A DNA stretch of 64,000 nucleotides from Enterobacter sp. 10-1 (GTDB lineage Bacteria; Pseudomonadota; Gammaproteobacteria; Enterobacterales; Enterobacteriaceae). The stretch is from assembly GCA_002270295.1 (NCBI GenBank), contig NISF01000003.1, positions 1 through 64,000 of the forward strand, in the 5' to 3' direction. Within the stretch, counting starts at the first letter, position 1; each line of letters starts with the position of its first letter. The notes beneath the pieces are model-generated. The model ran no database searches. It was not told where the DNA came from and was given only the letters and a program-made list of their open reading frames with translations. Positions 1-9,772 of the stretch are shown here, piece after piece. The translations under genes and the position numbers were made by a program.

Positions 1-156
1 GGTAAGCGCACTCCTGAGGAGGACAAATTCGTCGGGAACGAATTTGCACAGCACGCCGTGCAGCCCGGAGGGTGGCGGGCAGGAGTCCCGGCATACAACG
101 GCCCGGCATCAGACAGACGAAGAAACCTCATGCGCAGGCATGGGGGGTTTTTTGTT
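1..156 (+). terminator. Distal terminator region of an rRNA operon (after 5S; rrnG position)
   Basis: The stretch matches the region between and including the T1/T2 terminators behind 5S rRNA of E. coli rrn operons. It has the CTCCTGAG..AGGACAAAT segment, a perfect stem CAAATTCGT/ACGAATTTG (24-46), the GCCCGGAGGGTGGCGGGCAG block (65-84) and the GGCATCA segment. It ends in a strong hairpin with a T run (123-156, CCTCATGC/GCATGGGG then TTTTTT), which is T2. This places rrfG just left of the window, and in E. coli rrnG likewise lies directly upstream of kgtP. Recognised from memory of the rrnB T1T2 sequence, not by alignment. Confidence 0.85.
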
Positions 157-331
157 GTCTGCGGTTCAGGAAAAGCAGCGGGACGCCGCCCGGTTCGGGC
201 GCTGCGCGCCGCGTCGAATAAACCTGCAGCTGCAACATAAAAGCCTACTGTAGCCACCTCATCACCATATTTCACTCTATCCCCGCCTCTGCTTTAGCGT
301 TCATTCCGAATACCCGCATGACGAAAATAAA

Positions 332-347
332 TGTGACACAAATCACA
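332..347. promoter_or_regulatory. CRP-cAMP site and promoter of kgtP
   Basis: TGTGACACAAATCACA is a perfect TGTGA-N6-TCACA CRP site. A -10-like TATAAC at 367-372 predicts a start near 379, so the CRP site would be centred near -40, the class II position that overlaps the -35. This fits catabolite control of alpha-ketoglutarate uptake. The rest of 157-454 is AT-rich leader with no gene that I can support. Confidence 0.8.
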
Positions 348-454
348 TATAAAAATATAACAATTATATAACATTTGTTTTACTAATTGATTTGTCTAAG
401 TGACGTGGTACGCCCGACGAGACAGATTGCAGTCTTTGCTGGAGCAGAATAACA

Positions 455-1753
455 ATGGTAGAAAGTAGTATTAACGAGCGGGGATCGCTGAAACACGCTG
501 ATACCCGCCGTCGCATATGGGCAATTGTTGGAGCATCTTCAGGGAATTTGGTCGAGTGGTTTGATTTTTATGTCTACTCATTCTGCTCTCTCTACTTTGC
601 GCATATCTTTTTCCCTTCAGGAAACACCACTACCCAGTTACTACAAACCGCAGGCGTGTTTGCCGCCGGATTTCTGATGCGGCCAATTGGCGGATGGCTA
701 TTTGGCCGTATCGCCGATCGCCGTGGGCGTAAAACCTCGATGCTCATCTCGGTGTGTATGATGTGCATGGGGTCGTTAGTCATTGCCTGTCTGCCGGGCT
801 ACGAGACGATCGGCACGTGGGCGCCCGTACTTCTGCTGCTGGCCCGCCTTTTCCAGGGCATCTCAGTCGGTGGTGAATACGGAACCAGCGCAACGTATAT
901 GAGTGAGGTTGCCGTTGAGGGTAAGAAAGGTTTCTATGCATCCTTCCAGTACGTAACGCTAATCGGCGGGCAGCTGCTGGCGGTGCTGGTCGTGGTGGCG
1001 CTGCAGCAAATTCTCAGCGATGAACAGCTGCATGCCTGGGGCTGGCGTATTCCTTTTGCTCTTGGCGCAGCGCTGGCGATAGTCGCCCTATGGCTCCGAC
1101 GCCAGCTGGATGAAACGTCGCAGCAAGAGACCCGGGCGCTGAAAGAAGCGGGCTCCTTTAAAGGGCTATGGCGTAATCGCCGGGCGTTCATGATGGTGCT
1201 GGGCTTCACCGCCGCCGGTTCGCTAAGCTTTTACACCTTTACGACCTATATGCAGAAATACCTGGTCAATACCGCAGGTATGAACGCCAGTACGGCCAGC
1301 ATGATTATGACCGCCGCTCTGTTTTTCTATATGCTGGCTCAGCCGCTATTTGGTGCGCTATCGGACAGGATTGGCCGCCGCACCTCAATGCTCTGTTTTG
1401 GCTCACTCGTGACCCTCTTTACCGTACCGATTTTGAGCGCATTACAAAGCGTGACGTCGCCATATGCCGCCTTCGCACTCGTTATGTGCGCCTTACTGAT
1501 CGTGAGTTTCTATACCTCGATCAGCGGTATTTTGAAGGCTGAGATGTTCCCGGCACAGGTCCGCGCGCTAGGCGTTGGTTTATCTTATGCGGTCGCTAAT
1601 GCGCTGTTCGGCGGCTCGGCTGAATATGTCGCATTGCTGTTAAAATCAGTCGGAGCAGAACACGCGTTTTACTGGTATGTCACGGTCATGGGCGCGTTAG
1701 CTTTCTTCGTCTCCCTGATGCTGCACCGTAAGGGCAAGGGATTACGCCTGTAG
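455..1753 (+). CDS. kgtP: Alpha-ketoglutarate:H+ symporter KgtP
   Basis: Inner-membrane major facilitator of the metabolite:H+ symporter group, importing 2-oxoglutarate with protons. The 432-residue product has the same length as E. coli KgtP and is nearly identical over long stretches, including the start of TM1 ([14 protein letters not shown], about residue 29) and the MFS loop motif [14 protein letters not shown] (about 80-93). A second copy of that motif ([12 protein letters not shown]) opens the second half. The ATG is preceded by GGAGCA at 441-446. It lies alone behind the rrn operon and converges with yfiM with only a few bases between. The CRP site upstream implies activation when glucose is absent. 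Confidence 0.97.
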   Translation: MVESSINERGSLKHADTRRRIWAIVGASSGNLVEWFDFYVYSFCSLYFAHIFFPSGNTTTQLLQTAGVFAAGFLMRPIGGWLFGRIADRRGRKTSMLISVCMMCMGSLVIACLPGYETIGTWAPVLLLLARLFQGISVGGEYGTSATYMSEVAVEGKKGFYASFQYVTLIGGQLLAVLVVVALQQILSDEQLHAWGWRIPFALGAALAIVALWLRRQLDETSQQETRALKEAGSFKGLWRNRRAFMMVLGFTAAGSLSFYTFTTYMQKYLVNTAGMNASTASMIMTAALFFYMLAQPLFGALSDRIGRRTSMLCFGSLVTLFTVPILSALQSVTSPYAAFALVMCALLIVSFYTSISGILKAEMFPAQVRALGVGLSYAVANALFGGSAEYVALLLKSVGAEHAFYWYVTVMGALAFFVSLMLHRKGKGLRL

Positions 1754-1756
1754 ATA

Positions 1757-2080
1757 TTACTGATGCGCCAGCTGCCACACCGCGTAACCGGTCGTGGCGC
1801 CGGCCACGTCCCAGGCAAAATCTTTCCAGCTCCAGCCGCTCCCCGCCGGGCGGCTATCCCACAGCTCCTTCGATGCGCCCAGGCTTACCGAAAACATAAA
1901 GCCGATGGCGGCGCTGCGATCGCGGCTGTAACCCTGATGCTGAGCGTATTCGTTACCCGCTGCGGAGAGCATGGCTGAGGCGATAAAATGCTGGGCCTTA
2001 TCCTGGCCATGCCATGAATCATTGGCCATATGGCTACAGCCGGTCAGCAGCAGAGGAGCGATGATGATGACTTTACGCAT
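1757..2080 (-). CDS. yfiM: YfiM family lipoprotein
   Basis: A small predicted lipoprotein of 107 residues. It has a short signal peptide ending in the lipobox LLTGC with the acceptor Cys at about 15, followed by a region with one or two short hydrophobic segments ([18 protein letters not shown]). It closely matches E. coli YfiM, whose function is unknown. It lies downstream of pssA on the same strand but behind the pssA terminator, so it probably has its own weak promoter or depends on read-through. The final codons converge with kgtP. Family identity is firm; the role is not known. Confidence 0.9.
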   Translation of the reverse strand: MRKVIIIAPLLLTGCSHMANDSWHGQDKAQHFIASAMLSAAGNEYAQHQGYSRDRSAAIGFMFSVSLGASKELWDSRPAGSGWSWKDFAWDVAGATTGYAVWQLAHQ

Positions 2081-2090
2081 AACGATCCCA

Positions 2091-2118
2091 TAAAAAAGCC
2101 CCGGCGGAAGCGGGGCTG
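2091..2118 (-). terminator. Intrinsic terminator of pssA
   Basis: Read on the minus strand, a GC-rich stem (AGCCCCGC/GCGGGGCT type) is followed by TTTTTT, directly after the pssA stop codon and before the yfiM start. Confidence 0.85.
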
Positions 2119-2122
2119 CAAT

Positions 2123-3478
2123 TCAGAGAATACGGCTGATAAGCCGGTCGATACGGATGCGCCTCAAACGGCGAATCAGCTTACGCACTTTTACCGGATA
2201 ATCGGCGATGCTTTGCAGGTCGCGATAGTGTTTCACCACCGTCGTATGCTGGCGAATCAGGTGCAGCTCTTTTTCACGCATCGCGCCAAGCTGGCGCTGC
2301 GGATCGTGAATAAGAATGGCATTTTCCAGATCGAGGCGCCACGCGCGCGGATTAAGATTATTGCCGGTCAGCAGCATCCATTCGTCATCAACCCACATGC
2401 CTTTCAGATGATAGCTGTTATCGTCATCCTTCCACAAACGGACAATCAGCTGATCGGTGTTGACATAGTACTGCAGCCGGCTCAGGAAGCGGCGTAGGTT
2501 TATTTCATACAGATAGGGGAGCGCGCCGATAATCTTAAACGGCTGATCTTCCGGAATATAGAAGTCGTTCGCCGTCTTATCGCCCACGATAATTTCTACC
2601 GTCTTTCCGCTGCGCAATAGCTGGATGATATTACGCACCAGCAGGGCAGGAAGGTTAAAGTACGGCGTGCAGATAGTCAGCTTCCGTTCAGCGCAGGGCA
2701 TCAGATGGAAGATGGTTTTATTCAGCAGGCTTGATTTCCCGAGGCCGACCAGCGGCGTCACCGACAGCCGATCGTCGTCAGCATCGCCGACATAACGATA
2801 GCCGCTGTCCCGCAGTTCCTGGCGGTACTGACGGATATCATTTTTAATTTCCGGGCTTTTTGGACGATCGGGTTTGTCGAGGCGGTTCACGCCGCGGCCT
2901 TCGACCAGATTATGCTCAACCCAATCGAACATCACGTCGGCCATTTTGCCGTTGCGAATGCACTGATAGCGGTCGTAGCGATATTTGTCATGCTGATGAA
3001 GGTAAACATCATTCAGGCTGGCGCCGCTGTAAAGCACGCAGTCATCAACGATGAAACCTTTAAAATGCAGTACGCCGAGCGCTTCGCGGGTATTCACCGG
3101 CACGCCGTAAACCGGGATATCAACGCCAGGATTTTCCTGCGCCATGCGGCAGTACCAGTCGGCGTTAGTGTTGGCTGCCGCAGCGCCAATGCGCCCGCGC
3201 TGGGCTCGGTGCCAGTCAACCAGGATGCGAACATCTAATTCTGGACGCTGGCGTTTAGCGTCATAGAGTGCCTGCAGAATTCCTTTGCCGCCATCATCTT
3301 GCTCCAGATAGAGCGCAATAATGCAAATACGCTGAGTGGCGTGAGCTATCTTTGCCAGTAACGCTTGCCGAAAATCTGCGGGAGCGTAAAAGAACTCGAT
3401 ATCATCAACTGACTGAGAAAGCTTAGGGAGTTGGGCAAGGTGTTGTTGATGTTTATTGCGCTTAAATTTTGACAACAT
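2123..3478 (-). CDS. pssA: Phosphatidylserine synthase PssA
   Basis: Makes phosphatidylserine from CDP-diacylglycerol and L-serine, the committed step to phosphatidylethanolamine. It is a peripheral enzyme that associates with the inner membrane and ribosomes. The 451-residue protein has the two phospholipase-D HKD motifs (HFKGFIVDD, His 138/Lys 140; and HLKGMWVDD near 355) and the very basic C-terminus RKLIRRLRRIRIDRL. A GTG codon lies directly in front of the chosen ATG at 3478. The ATG gives exactly the E. coli N-terminus MLSKFKRNK. It is a single-gene unit with its own terminator. Confidence 0.97.
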   Translation of the reverse strand: MLSKFKRNKHQQHLAQLPKLSQSVDDIEFFYAPADFRQALLAKIAHATQRICIIALYLEQDDGGKGILQALYDAKRQRPELDVRILVDWHRAQRGRIGAAAANTNADWYCRMAQENPGVDIPVYGVPVNTREALGVLHFKGFIVDDCVLYSGASLNDVYLHQHDKYRYDRYQCIRNGKMADVMFDWVEHNLVEGRGVNRLDKPDRPKSPEIKNDIRQYRQELRDSGYRYVGDADDDRLSVTPLVGLGKSSLLNKTIFHLMPCAERKLTICTPYFNLPALLVRNIIQLLRSGKTVEIIVGDKTANDFYIPEDQPFKIIGALPYLYEINLRRFLSRLQYYVNTDQLIVRLWKDDDNSYHLKGMWVDDEWMLLTGNNLNPRAWRLDLENAILIHDPQRQLGAMREKELHLIRQHTTVVKHYRDLQSIADYPVKVRKLIRRLRRIRIDRLISRIL

Positions 3479-3592
3479 CACAGTGCGTTTCTTCTCTGTT
3501 TATTGAAGGGTCTTCTGTACCATGCAGACGACGTAAGCGGGCAATAATAACATTACTACCCGCTAAAGTGGTCAACAATTGCGGCCGCCAGT

Positions 3593-6250
3593 TTATGATT
3601 GTTGCGCTGGAAATTGCAGGGACAAGCTGACAATCCCATCTTCCAGCTGAATATCCACCTTAAAACCAAGCTTTCTGGCAAGACCAATCATGCCCCGGTT
3701 ATTGGGCATCGTGATCCCGTTCAAACGCTGCAAACCGTGGCTTTGCGTATAGGTAATCAGCTTTTCCAGCAGCCGGCGGCCTAAACCTAAACCCTTCAGG
3801 TCAGAGCGGACCAGGACGGCGAATTCTGCATCAATATTATCGGGATCGGAAATCGCGCGCGTGACGCCGAGGATCTCCTCTCCCTCTGCGGTCGCGCGTA
3901 CGGCAACAAAGGCCATTTCTCGATCGTAGTCGATCTGCGTCATATTGGCTAAATCATCGTGAGTAAATTCATTGATCTCGCTGAAGTAGCGGTAATAGAG
4001 ATCCTCTTTGGTCACCTGAGCAATAAAGGCCAGCAGCTGCGGTTCATCTTCAGGCAGAATCGGGCGGAACAGGCAGCGTTCGCCATTTTTCAACACCACC
4101 CACTCCTCCTGCTGCTGGGGATAAGGGCGTATTGCCAGGCGGCTTTCGCTATCGCCGGTAAACGGGGCAAGGCCTAGCGTCACGTCGAGCGCGGTAAACT
4201 CGTTGCCGGACGCCAGCAGAGGATGAATATCCAGACGCTGGATCTCCGGGCAGTCGACGATAAGGTTCGACACCTGAACCAGCAGCTGGCTTAAGCCGGA
4301 GATATCCAGCGGGCGCAGGGCGCTACGGCCACGGATCTTTTTGCTTTTGATCGCCTGGATCACCAGATAGCGGGCAAGGTTCATATTCAGCGGCGGCAGG
4401 GCGACGGCGGCCTGATCTTCCGCGCGCCATTCGACGCCGCCTTCACCCAGCATAATCAGCGGGCCGAAAACCGGATCCTGTTCAACGACCACCCTCAGCT
4501 CCTGCGCTCCGGCGCGATTCGCCATGCTCTGTACCAGCAGGCCATGAATGCGCGCCTGCGGCCAGGTCATTTTTACCCTGTCAAAAATGGCATCCGCCGC
4601 CTGCTGTACTTCGGCGGCGGTACGCAAATAGAGCATTACGCCCTGCACTTCCGACTTGTGCGGGATATCCGGTGAACGCAGCTTCAGGGCGACCGGATAG
4701 CCAATTTGCTCGGCGATGTGCACCGCCTCGGCGCTGTCGGCGGCAATCCACGTCGGTAGGGTATGGATACCATAGGCGTGCAGCACCGGGCTGACTTCAT
4801 GGGTATCCAGGGTGGTTGCGCCTTCGGTTATTGCCTGCTGTAGCAGCGTATGGGCTTCCGCAGTATTGGCCGTGACCATATCCGAGAGCACCGGCGTTTC
4901 CCGCAGCTGCTTCTGGTTACGCCGATATTCCACCATATGCATAAAAGCGGTAATCGTGCCTTCCGGCGTACGATAGGTTGGCAGCCCCGCATCGCTGAAC
5001 AGGCGTCGGGCCTCCTGAGAAGAGTATTCGCCGCACCAGTTCGTCAGCACCGTAACGTACTTGCCGCGCGGATGGTTTTTTAAGGCGTCAATCAGCGCCA
5101 GCGCGCTTTCGGTTCCCGGCGCGGCCGCGCTCGGCGAGTGAATGACCAGCAGGGCATCGTAATCCTGGCTATCCAGCAGCACGTTCAGCGCCTTGAGATA
5201 GTGCTCGCTGCTGGCATCGTCGCGCAGATCCAGCGGGTTAGCGATATCGATGCTACCCGGCAGCGCCTGACGCAGCCTGTCGCCGGTCTCGTCGCTTAGC
5301 GACGCAAGCTTGCCATTGCGCAGCCAAAGTTCATCCAGCGCCAGCGCCGCAGGGGCCGCGCCGTTGCTGATAATCATTAATTTCTCGCCGCGCAGCGGGC
5401 GCATATGGCTCAGCGTCTCGACGGCGGAGAAGAGCTCATGGGTATCCTGCACCCGCAGCAGGCCCGCTCGCTGAATCGCGGCGTCCCAGGCCGGGTCCAT
5501 ACCTGAGTTTACGTGCAGCAGCTTTTGCGCCGCCGGGCTGCGTCCGCTTTTAATCACCAGGATCGGCTTATTGCGCGATGCGCTCCGGGCCGCAGAAACA
5601 AAGCGGCGGGCATCGCTGAGGTGTTCGAGATAGAGCAGAATGGCGCTGGTTTTGCTATCGCGGGCAAGGAAATCGAGCAGATCGTCAACGTCGATATCCA
5701 GGCTGTCGCCCAGCGCAATAAAGTATGAGAAACCCATTTCGCGCTGCTGCGCCCAGTCAAGAATGGTATTCGAAACCGCAGCGGACTGGGAGATAAACGC
5801 CAGCTTGCCTCGACGAATCGGGACCGGCGAAAAGCTGGCATTCAGCCCTTGCCAGGGCGCCAGCAGACCGAGGCTGTTTGGGCCCAGTAGCCGCATCTGA
5901 TAGCGGGCGGCATGCTCAAGCAGCGCGGGGTACTGCTCCGGCGGCGAGGAGAGGATAATGCAGGTTTTGCAGCCTTTTTTCCCCAGCGCCTCAAGCAGCT
6001 CAAGGTTTCGCCGGGCGTTGGTGCAGAGAACGGCAAGATCGGGAGTAAACGGCAGGCTATCGATAGTCGGCCAGGCCAGCACGCCCTGTACGGCTTTCCA
6101 CGCCGGAGTGACCGGCAGCACCGGGCCGTTAAAGCCCCCGGCCAGCAGGTTGCGCATCATCAGATAACCGGCACGCTGCGGTTTCATTGATGCGCCAATG
6201 ACGGCGATCGATTTTGGCCGCAATAGTGCTTCCAGGCCTCGTTGGCTCAT
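3593..6250 (-). CDS. patZ: Protein lysine acetyltransferase PatZ (Pka)
   Basis: Acetylates lysines of metabolic enzymes, for example acetyl-CoA synthetase, using acetyl-CoA. The 885-residue protein has the classic layout: an N-terminal NDP-forming acyl-CoA synthetase-like part (CoA-binding region about 1-135, ligase region to about 470), an ATP-grasp region (about 490-690), and a C-terminal GNAT domain (about 730-880) with the acetyl-CoA loop GLGLGRRLLEKL. In the family the synthetase part is catalytically inactive and regulatory. The ATG is preceded by GGAG. It follows tapT on the same strand with a 35-base gap, so the two are probably co-transcribed. Confidence 0.95.
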   Translation of the reverse strand: MSQRGLEALLRPKSIAVIGASMKPQRAGYLMMRNLLAGGFNGPVLPVTPAWKAVQGVLAWPTIDSLPFTPDLAVLCTNARRNLELLEALGKKGCKTCIILSSPPEQYPALLEHAARYQMRLLGPNSLGLLAPWQGLNASFSPVPIRRGKLAFISQSAAVSNTILDWAQQREMGFSYFIALGDSLDIDVDDLLDFLARDSKTSAILLYLEHLSDARRFVSAARSASRNKPILVIKSGRSPAAQKLLHVNSGMDPAWDAAIQRAGLLRVQDTHELFSAVETLSHMRPLRGEKLMIISNGAAPAALALDELWLRNGKLASLSDETGDRLRQALPGSIDIANPLDLRDDASSEHYLKALNVLLDSQDYDALLVIHSPSAAAPGTESALALIDALKNHPRGKYVTVLTNWCGEYSSQEARRLFSDAGLPTYRTPEGTITAFMHMVEYRRNQKQLRETPVLSDMVTANTAEAHTLLQQAITEGATTLDTHEVSPVLHAYGIHTLPTWIAADSAEAVHIAEQIGYPVALKLRSPDIPHKSEVQGVMLYLRTAAEVQQAADAIFDRVKMTWPQARIHGLLVQSMANRAGAQELRVVVEQDPVFGPLIMLGEGGVEWRAEDQAAVALPPLNMNLARYLVIQAIKSKKIRGRSALRPLDISGLSQLLVQVSNLIVDCPEIQRLDIHPLLASGNEFTALDVTLGLAPFTGDSESRLAIRPYPQQQEEWVVLKNGERCLFRPILPEDEPQLLAFIAQVTKEDLYYRYFSEINEFTHDDLANMTQIDYDREMAFVAVRATAEGEEILGVTRAISDPDNIDAEFAVLVRSDLKGLGLGRRLLEKLITYTQSHGLQRLNGITMPNNRGMIGLARKLGFKVDIQLEDGIVSLSLQFPAQQS

Positions 6251-6285
6251 ACCGGTCTCCTTTGATCCCCAGTGACCGGATGATT

Positions 6286-6984
6286 TTAAACGTTTTCTGC
6301 CTCTTGTGCTGTGATACTGCCCTTATGCTGCGTCTTTCCTGCCAGATAGCGGCTTCTGAACAGGCTAAAGTGATCGCCGAGCGCGAGCGCGGCGTTTGTG
6401 TCCCCGGCGAGATCCAGCAGGGCGATGGCCACTTCTGCCGTACAATACTGTCCCTCCGCGTGGGCCTCTCTCAGGCGATAGGCCGAGATACGCGAAAGAT
6501 CGACGGAAATGACCGGCAGCGCGTCAAGCCAGGGACTCTTACGGAACATTTTCCGCGCCTCGGTCCATGTGCCGTCGAGCATGATAAATAGCGGCGGCTT
6601 ACCCGCAGGCGGCGAGCTCAGCACCTCGCGTTCCGTTCCGGCATACGACGCCGGGAAAACGACTATTGGCTGGTAATCAGGATCGGCGACCAGATCGAGT
6701 AGCGCCTGCGGCGGCTCGGTTCGTGACCACTGAAATGCCTCGGTGTCCGGCAGGATATCCGCGATAAGGCGGCCGGTATTGCTTGGCTTCATCGGTTCAG
6801 TATCGAACATCACCAGGCAAAAACGGCTGGCCGCCGCCGCTGGCGCGAGGGTTGCGCACAGGCACTGCTTCAACGGCAGTAAACAGCGCTGGCAGCGGTG
6901 GATACGGTTACCGCGAGCAAGAAAAGGTCGGGTCGCGCGCGCGAGACGTTCGGCACGCAGGCGAAGAACGGCGTTATCAATCAT
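6286..6984 (-). CDS. tapT: tRNA-uridine aminocarboxypropyltransferase TapT (YfiP)
   Basis: A DTW-domain enzyme that adds the 3-amino-3-carboxypropyl group of SAM to U47 of tRNAs (acp3U47). The 232 residues equal the E. coli length. Visible are the zinc-type CxRCxxPxxxCLC cluster (about 33-45, CQRCLLPLKQCLC), the family motif DGTW in MLDGTWTEARKM (about 130-140) and SAYRLREA further on. It is probably the first gene of a tapT-patZ unit. The start region shows no strong ribosome-binding site, only CGATCCCCC before the ATG, which is somewhat odd. Confidence 0.93.
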   Translation of the reverse strand: MIDNAVLRLRAERLARATRPFLARGNRIHRCQRCLLPLKQCLCATLAPAAAASRFCLVMFDTEPMKPSNTGRLIADILPDTEAFQWSRTEPPQALLDLVADPDYQPIVVFPASYAGTEREVLSSPPAGKPPLFIMLDGTWTEARKMFRKSPWLDALPVISVDLSRISAYRLREAHAEGQYCTAEVAIALLDLAGDTNAALALGDHFSLFRSRYLAGKTQHKGSITAQEAENV

Positions 6985-7054
6985 GGGGGATCGCTAAGAG
7001 AAAACGCCATTGTCGCAGAGGTGAAAACGGGGCACAAGCGCTGCCCCGTCAGGT

Positions 7055-7480
7055 TTACTGCTGGTTGGCTTCGTTAAGCCAGCTGTCGAACGGCGCTTTT
7101 GGTACCGCTCCGTTCAGCATGTCGATGACTTCGCCGTTTTTAAAGATCATAATGGTCGGAATGCTGCGAATGCGAAAACGCGCGCTCAGCTCACGTTCAG
7201 CTTCGGTGTTGACCTTCACGAAGCGCATTTGGCCGCTGCGTTCTTCCGCAACGTCTTCAAAGATCGGGGCGAAATTACGGCAGGGTCCACACCACGGGGC
7301 CCAGAAATCGACAACAACCGGCAGATCGTCCTTCAGCAGTTTATCCAGCATTGCCCCGGTCGCGTTGATGACGTCGCCGTCAAAAAGATCGTGGCCGCAG
7401 CGTCCGCATTTAGCGCCATCGGCGCTACGATCGTCGGGGATGCGGTTCAGAGCCTGACAACTGGCACAAACGGTATTCAT
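7055..7480 (-). CDS. trxC: Thioredoxin 2 (TrxC)
   Basis: A cytoplasmic zinc-containing thioredoxin that reduces protein disulfides, typically induced in oxidative stress. The N-terminal zinc-binding extension has Cys 5, 8, 25 and 28 (CASC, CGRC). The thioredoxin fold carries the active site WCGPC at 63-67 and the cis-proline region SIPTIMIF. At 141 residues it is two longer than the E. coli protein. A good Shine-Dalgarno AGAGGTT precedes the ATG. It is divergent from trmG. Confidence 0.96.
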   Translation of the reverse strand: MNTVCASCQALNRIPDDRSADGAKCGRCGHDLFDGDVINATGAMLDKLLKDDLPVVVDFWAPWCGPCRNFAPIFEDVAEERSGQMRFVKVNTEAERELSARFRIRSIPTIMIFKNGEVIDMLNGAVPKAPFDSWLNEANQQ

Positions 7481-7593
7481 AACTAACCTCTGGTTATGGG
7501 TTGCAGCACGGCACGTGGCCGATTTGTATCTGTAATGTTACATATTATCGATTAGGTACCGCTAAACAACAATGCGTTTTGTTCGATGAATAC

Positions 7594-7606
7594 GATAGAC
7601 CCTATC
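7594..7606. promoter_or_regulatory. Possible OxyR-type inverted repeat in the trxC-trmG spacer
   Basis: GATAG-N3-CTATC lies in the divergent trxC/trmG spacer. E. coli trxC is an OxyR target and OxyR sites are built of ATAG/CTAT half elements, but the full four-element array is not clear here. The position is closer to trmG than to trxC. This is a weak call. Confidence 0.3.
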
Positions 7607-7683
7607 TTTTAAACGAAATAATGGCGAAGCGGTGATACATCGGGTAATCTGCGCGCTTCGCGCAGCGCAGGTGGAGAAAATTG

Positions 7684-8754
7684 ATGAGCGACGAACTGAA
7701 AAATAAAAGCGGCAAGGTCAAAGTGATGTATGTCCGCAGTGATGATGATTCTGACAGACGCACCCATAACCCGCGTACCGGGAAAGGGGGAGGGCGCCCA
7801 GGAAAATCTCGTGTTGACGGCCGTAGCCGCCCTGCCCGCGATGAAAGAAACAGCCGCGGCGACGACCGCAAACGTGACGATCGTAAACGCGATGATTTCG
7901 AGCGTGAAGGGGGTTCCCCGTGGCGTACAGTTTCACGTGCTCCGAATGATGAAACGGCAGCAAAACCGGATCACGGCGGGATCAGCGGTAAAAGCTTTAT
8001 CGATCCGGAAGTACTGCGTCGTCAGCGTGCGGAAGAGACCCGCGTGTACGGCGAAAATGCCTGCCAGGCACTTTTCCAGAGCCGCCCGGACGCTATCGTT
8101 CGCGCCTGGTTCGTGCAAAGCGTCACCCCGCGTTTTAAAGAAGCCCTGCGCTGGATGGCGGCCAACCGTAAAGCCTATCACGTGGTTGACGAAGCCGAGC
8201 TGGCGAAAGCGTCCGGCACTGAGCACCACGGCGGAGTTTGCTTCCTGATTAAGAAACGTAACGGGACTTCCGTTGCGCAGTGGGTCGCTAAGGCCGATGC
8301 TGAAGACTGCGTCCTGGCGCTTGAAGACGTCGGCAACCCGCACAATCTTGGCGCAATCATGCGTAGCTGCGCTCACTTCGGCGTGAAGGGCGTGGTGGTT
8401 CAGGATGCCGGCATGCTGGAGTCCGGTGCGGCCATCCGTACCGCAGAGGGCGGCGCCGAGCACGTAGAGCCGATTACCGGCGATAGCTTCCTCGACACTC
8501 TGGAGCAGTTCCGCGCGGCTGGCTACGCGATTGTTTCTACCTCCAGCCACAACGGGACGCCGCTCTACAAAGCCGAGCTGCCGAAGAAAATGGTCCTGGC
8601 GTTAGGACAGGAGCGTGATGGCTTGTCTGATGCGGCGATCTCCAGCGCGGATCTGAACGTGGCTATCGAAGGCACCGGCAACGTGGAAAGCCTGAACGTC
8701 TCCGTCGCGACCGGCGTTCTGCTGGCCGAATGGTGGCGCCAGAACAAGGCCTGA
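7684..8754 (+). CDS. trmG: SpoU-family tRNA/rRNA methyltransferase YfiF (TrmG)
   Basis: A SPOUT-class RNA ribose 2'-O-methyltransferase; E. coli YfiF has been renamed TrmG. The 356-residue product has a long, charged, probably disordered N-terminus (1-95), a small substrate-binding domain (about 110-195), and the C-terminal SpoU domain. The knot motifs are [11 protein letters not shown] (about 220), [10 protein letters not shown] and [15 protein letters not shown] lies directly before the ATG, but the ATG gives the N-terminus expected from E. coli. The disordered tail holds a tandem DDRKR repeat that I do not recall from the E. coli protein. It ends at a bidirectional hairpin shared with ung. 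Confidence 0.9.
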   Translation: MSDELKNKSGKVKVMYVRSDDDSDRRTHNPRTGKGGGRPGKSRVDGRSRPARDERNSRGDDRKRDDRKRDDFEREGGSPWRTVSRAPNDETAAKPDHGGISGKSFIDPEVLRRQRAEETRVYGENACQALFQSRPDAIVRAWFVQSVTPRFKEALRWMAANRKAYHVVDEAELAKASGTEHHGGVCFLIKKRNGTSVAQWVAKADAEDCVLALEDVGNPHNLGAIMRSCAHFGVKGVVVQDAGMLESGAAIRTAEGGAEHVEPITGDSFLDTLEQFRAAGYAIVSTSSHNGTPLYKAELPKKMVLALGQERDGLSDAAISSADLNVAIEGTGNVESLNVSVATGVLLAEWWRQNKA

Positions 8755-8770
8755 TGCCTGACCTGCCTGA

Positions 8771-8799
8771 AAAAATGCCAGCGTAATGCTGGCATTTTT
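8771..8799. terminator. Bidirectional terminator between trmG and ung
   Basis: AAAATGCCAGC-GTAAT-GCTGGCATTTTT has a perfect stem with A runs on one side and T runs on the other. It can therefore end transcription from trmG (+) and from ung (-). Confidence 0.85.
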
Positions 8800-8834
8800 G
8801 TATTTGCGCATAGCGTAACGGGCGAGTAACCCGA

Positions 8835-9524
8835 TTACTTCCCGGCGGCCGGTAAGGTCGGCATCCAGTCGATCGGCGCTTCGCCGCGTTCGGCCAGCCA
8901 CTGGTTGGCCTGGACAAAATGGTTGCTGCCGAAAAAACCGCGATGGGCGGAGAGCGGAGACGGATGCGGCGCCTTCAGCACGCAGTGGCGCTGGCGGTCG
9001 ATGATGGCACCTTTCTTCTGCGCGTGCGCGCCCCACAGTAAAAACACAACTCCTTCCCGATGCTCGTTGATCAGCGCAATAACCTTATCGGTAAAGGTTT
9101 CCCAGCCAAGGCTGGCATGAGAATGCGCCTGCCCCGCGCGCACCGTTAATACCGTGTTGAGCAGCAGCACGCCCTGACGCGCCCAGCTTTCGAGATAACC
9201 ATGCTCCGGACGGCTGAATCCAGGAATGGTCCCCTCCAGCTCTTTATACATATTTAACAGAGACGGCGGAGTCTGGATACCCGGCAGTACGGAAAAGGCC
9301 AGGCCGTGCGCCTGCCCTGGCCCGTGATAGGGGTCCTGCCCGAGGATAACCACTTTTACATCCCCAATTTCGGTGTAGCGGAAGGCGTTGAAAATATCTT
9401 TTTGCGGCGGATAAATCGTGATGCCCGACTGGCGCTCTTCGGCGACGGTTTTCAGGGTATTCACAAAATAGGGCTGTAGCTTCTCTTCCGCCAGCACGTC
9501 GTGCCAGGTCAGTGGGGTGGTCAT
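8835..9524 (-). CDS. ung: Uracil-DNA glycosylase
   Basis: Removes uracil from DNA and starts base-excision repair. The protein has 229 residues, the same as E. coli Ung. The water-activating loop [13 protein letters not shown] has the catalytic Asp at 64, and the Leu-intercalation loop [11 protein letters not shown] contains the catalytic His near 187. The reading frame is open further upstream, but the ATG at 9524 has a strong AGGAG in front and matches the known N-terminus ([11 protein letters not shown]). Monocistronic. Confidence 0.97.
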   Translation of the reverse strand: MTTPLTWHDVLAEEKLQPYFVNTLKTVAEERQSGITIYPPQKDIFNAFRYTEIGDVKVVILGQDPYHGPGQAHGLAFSVLPGIQTPPSLLNMYKELEGTIPGFSRPEHGYLESWARQGVLLLNTVLTVRAGQAHSHASLGWETFTDKVIALINEHREGVVFLLWGAHAQKKGAIIDRQRHCVLKAPHPSPLSAHRGFFGSNHFVQANQWLAERGEAPIDWMPTLPAAGK

Positions 9525-9663
9525 CTTGCTCTCCTGCAAAGTGGTATCGCTATAGCTTAACTGCTTCTTTCTGCATAACAAAATCGGCGCCGCTTTGCTG
9601 ACGTTTTTTCTGCAAAAATAGTTGAAAATTTACAAAATTATTTGGCATCCGTTATGGCGTAAC

Positions 9664-9677
9664 TTGATGTAAAACAA
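9664..9677. promoter_or_regulatory. Upstream FNR box of grcA
   Basis: TTGATGTAAAACAA fits the FNR consensus TTGAT-N4-ATCAA with one strong half. Its centre (9670.5) lies exactly 53 bp upstream of the second box, the same spacing as the -93.5 and -40.5 FNR sites known for E. coli yfiD/grcA. Confidence 0.7.
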
Positions 9678-9716
9678 TAATATCCCTTCATACCCACTTT
9701 TAATTAGTGGTTTTTG

Positions 9717-9730
9717 TTGATTTAAGTCAA
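9717..9730. promoter_or_regulatory. Proximal FNR box of grcA
   Basis: TTGATTTAAGTCAA is an almost perfect FNR site. With a -10 at TATATA (9753-9758) the start would be near 9764, so the box is centred at about -40.5, the class II activating position. The 9525-9840 spacer otherwise holds only the other grcA control sites. Confidence 0.85.
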
Positions 9731-9772
9731 TGAATGCCGGGTGTTCGGCTGATATATATACACTCATACAAC

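Noticed and set aside
44-253. Two short overlapping frames at the left edge
   Set aside because: They lie in the rrn terminator region, whose sequence is explained by conserved RNA structure; no ribosome site or known product.
3536-3564. AGCGGG/CCCGCT hairpin between patZ and pssA as a terminator
   Set aside because: Six-base stem with a long loop and no T run on either strand.
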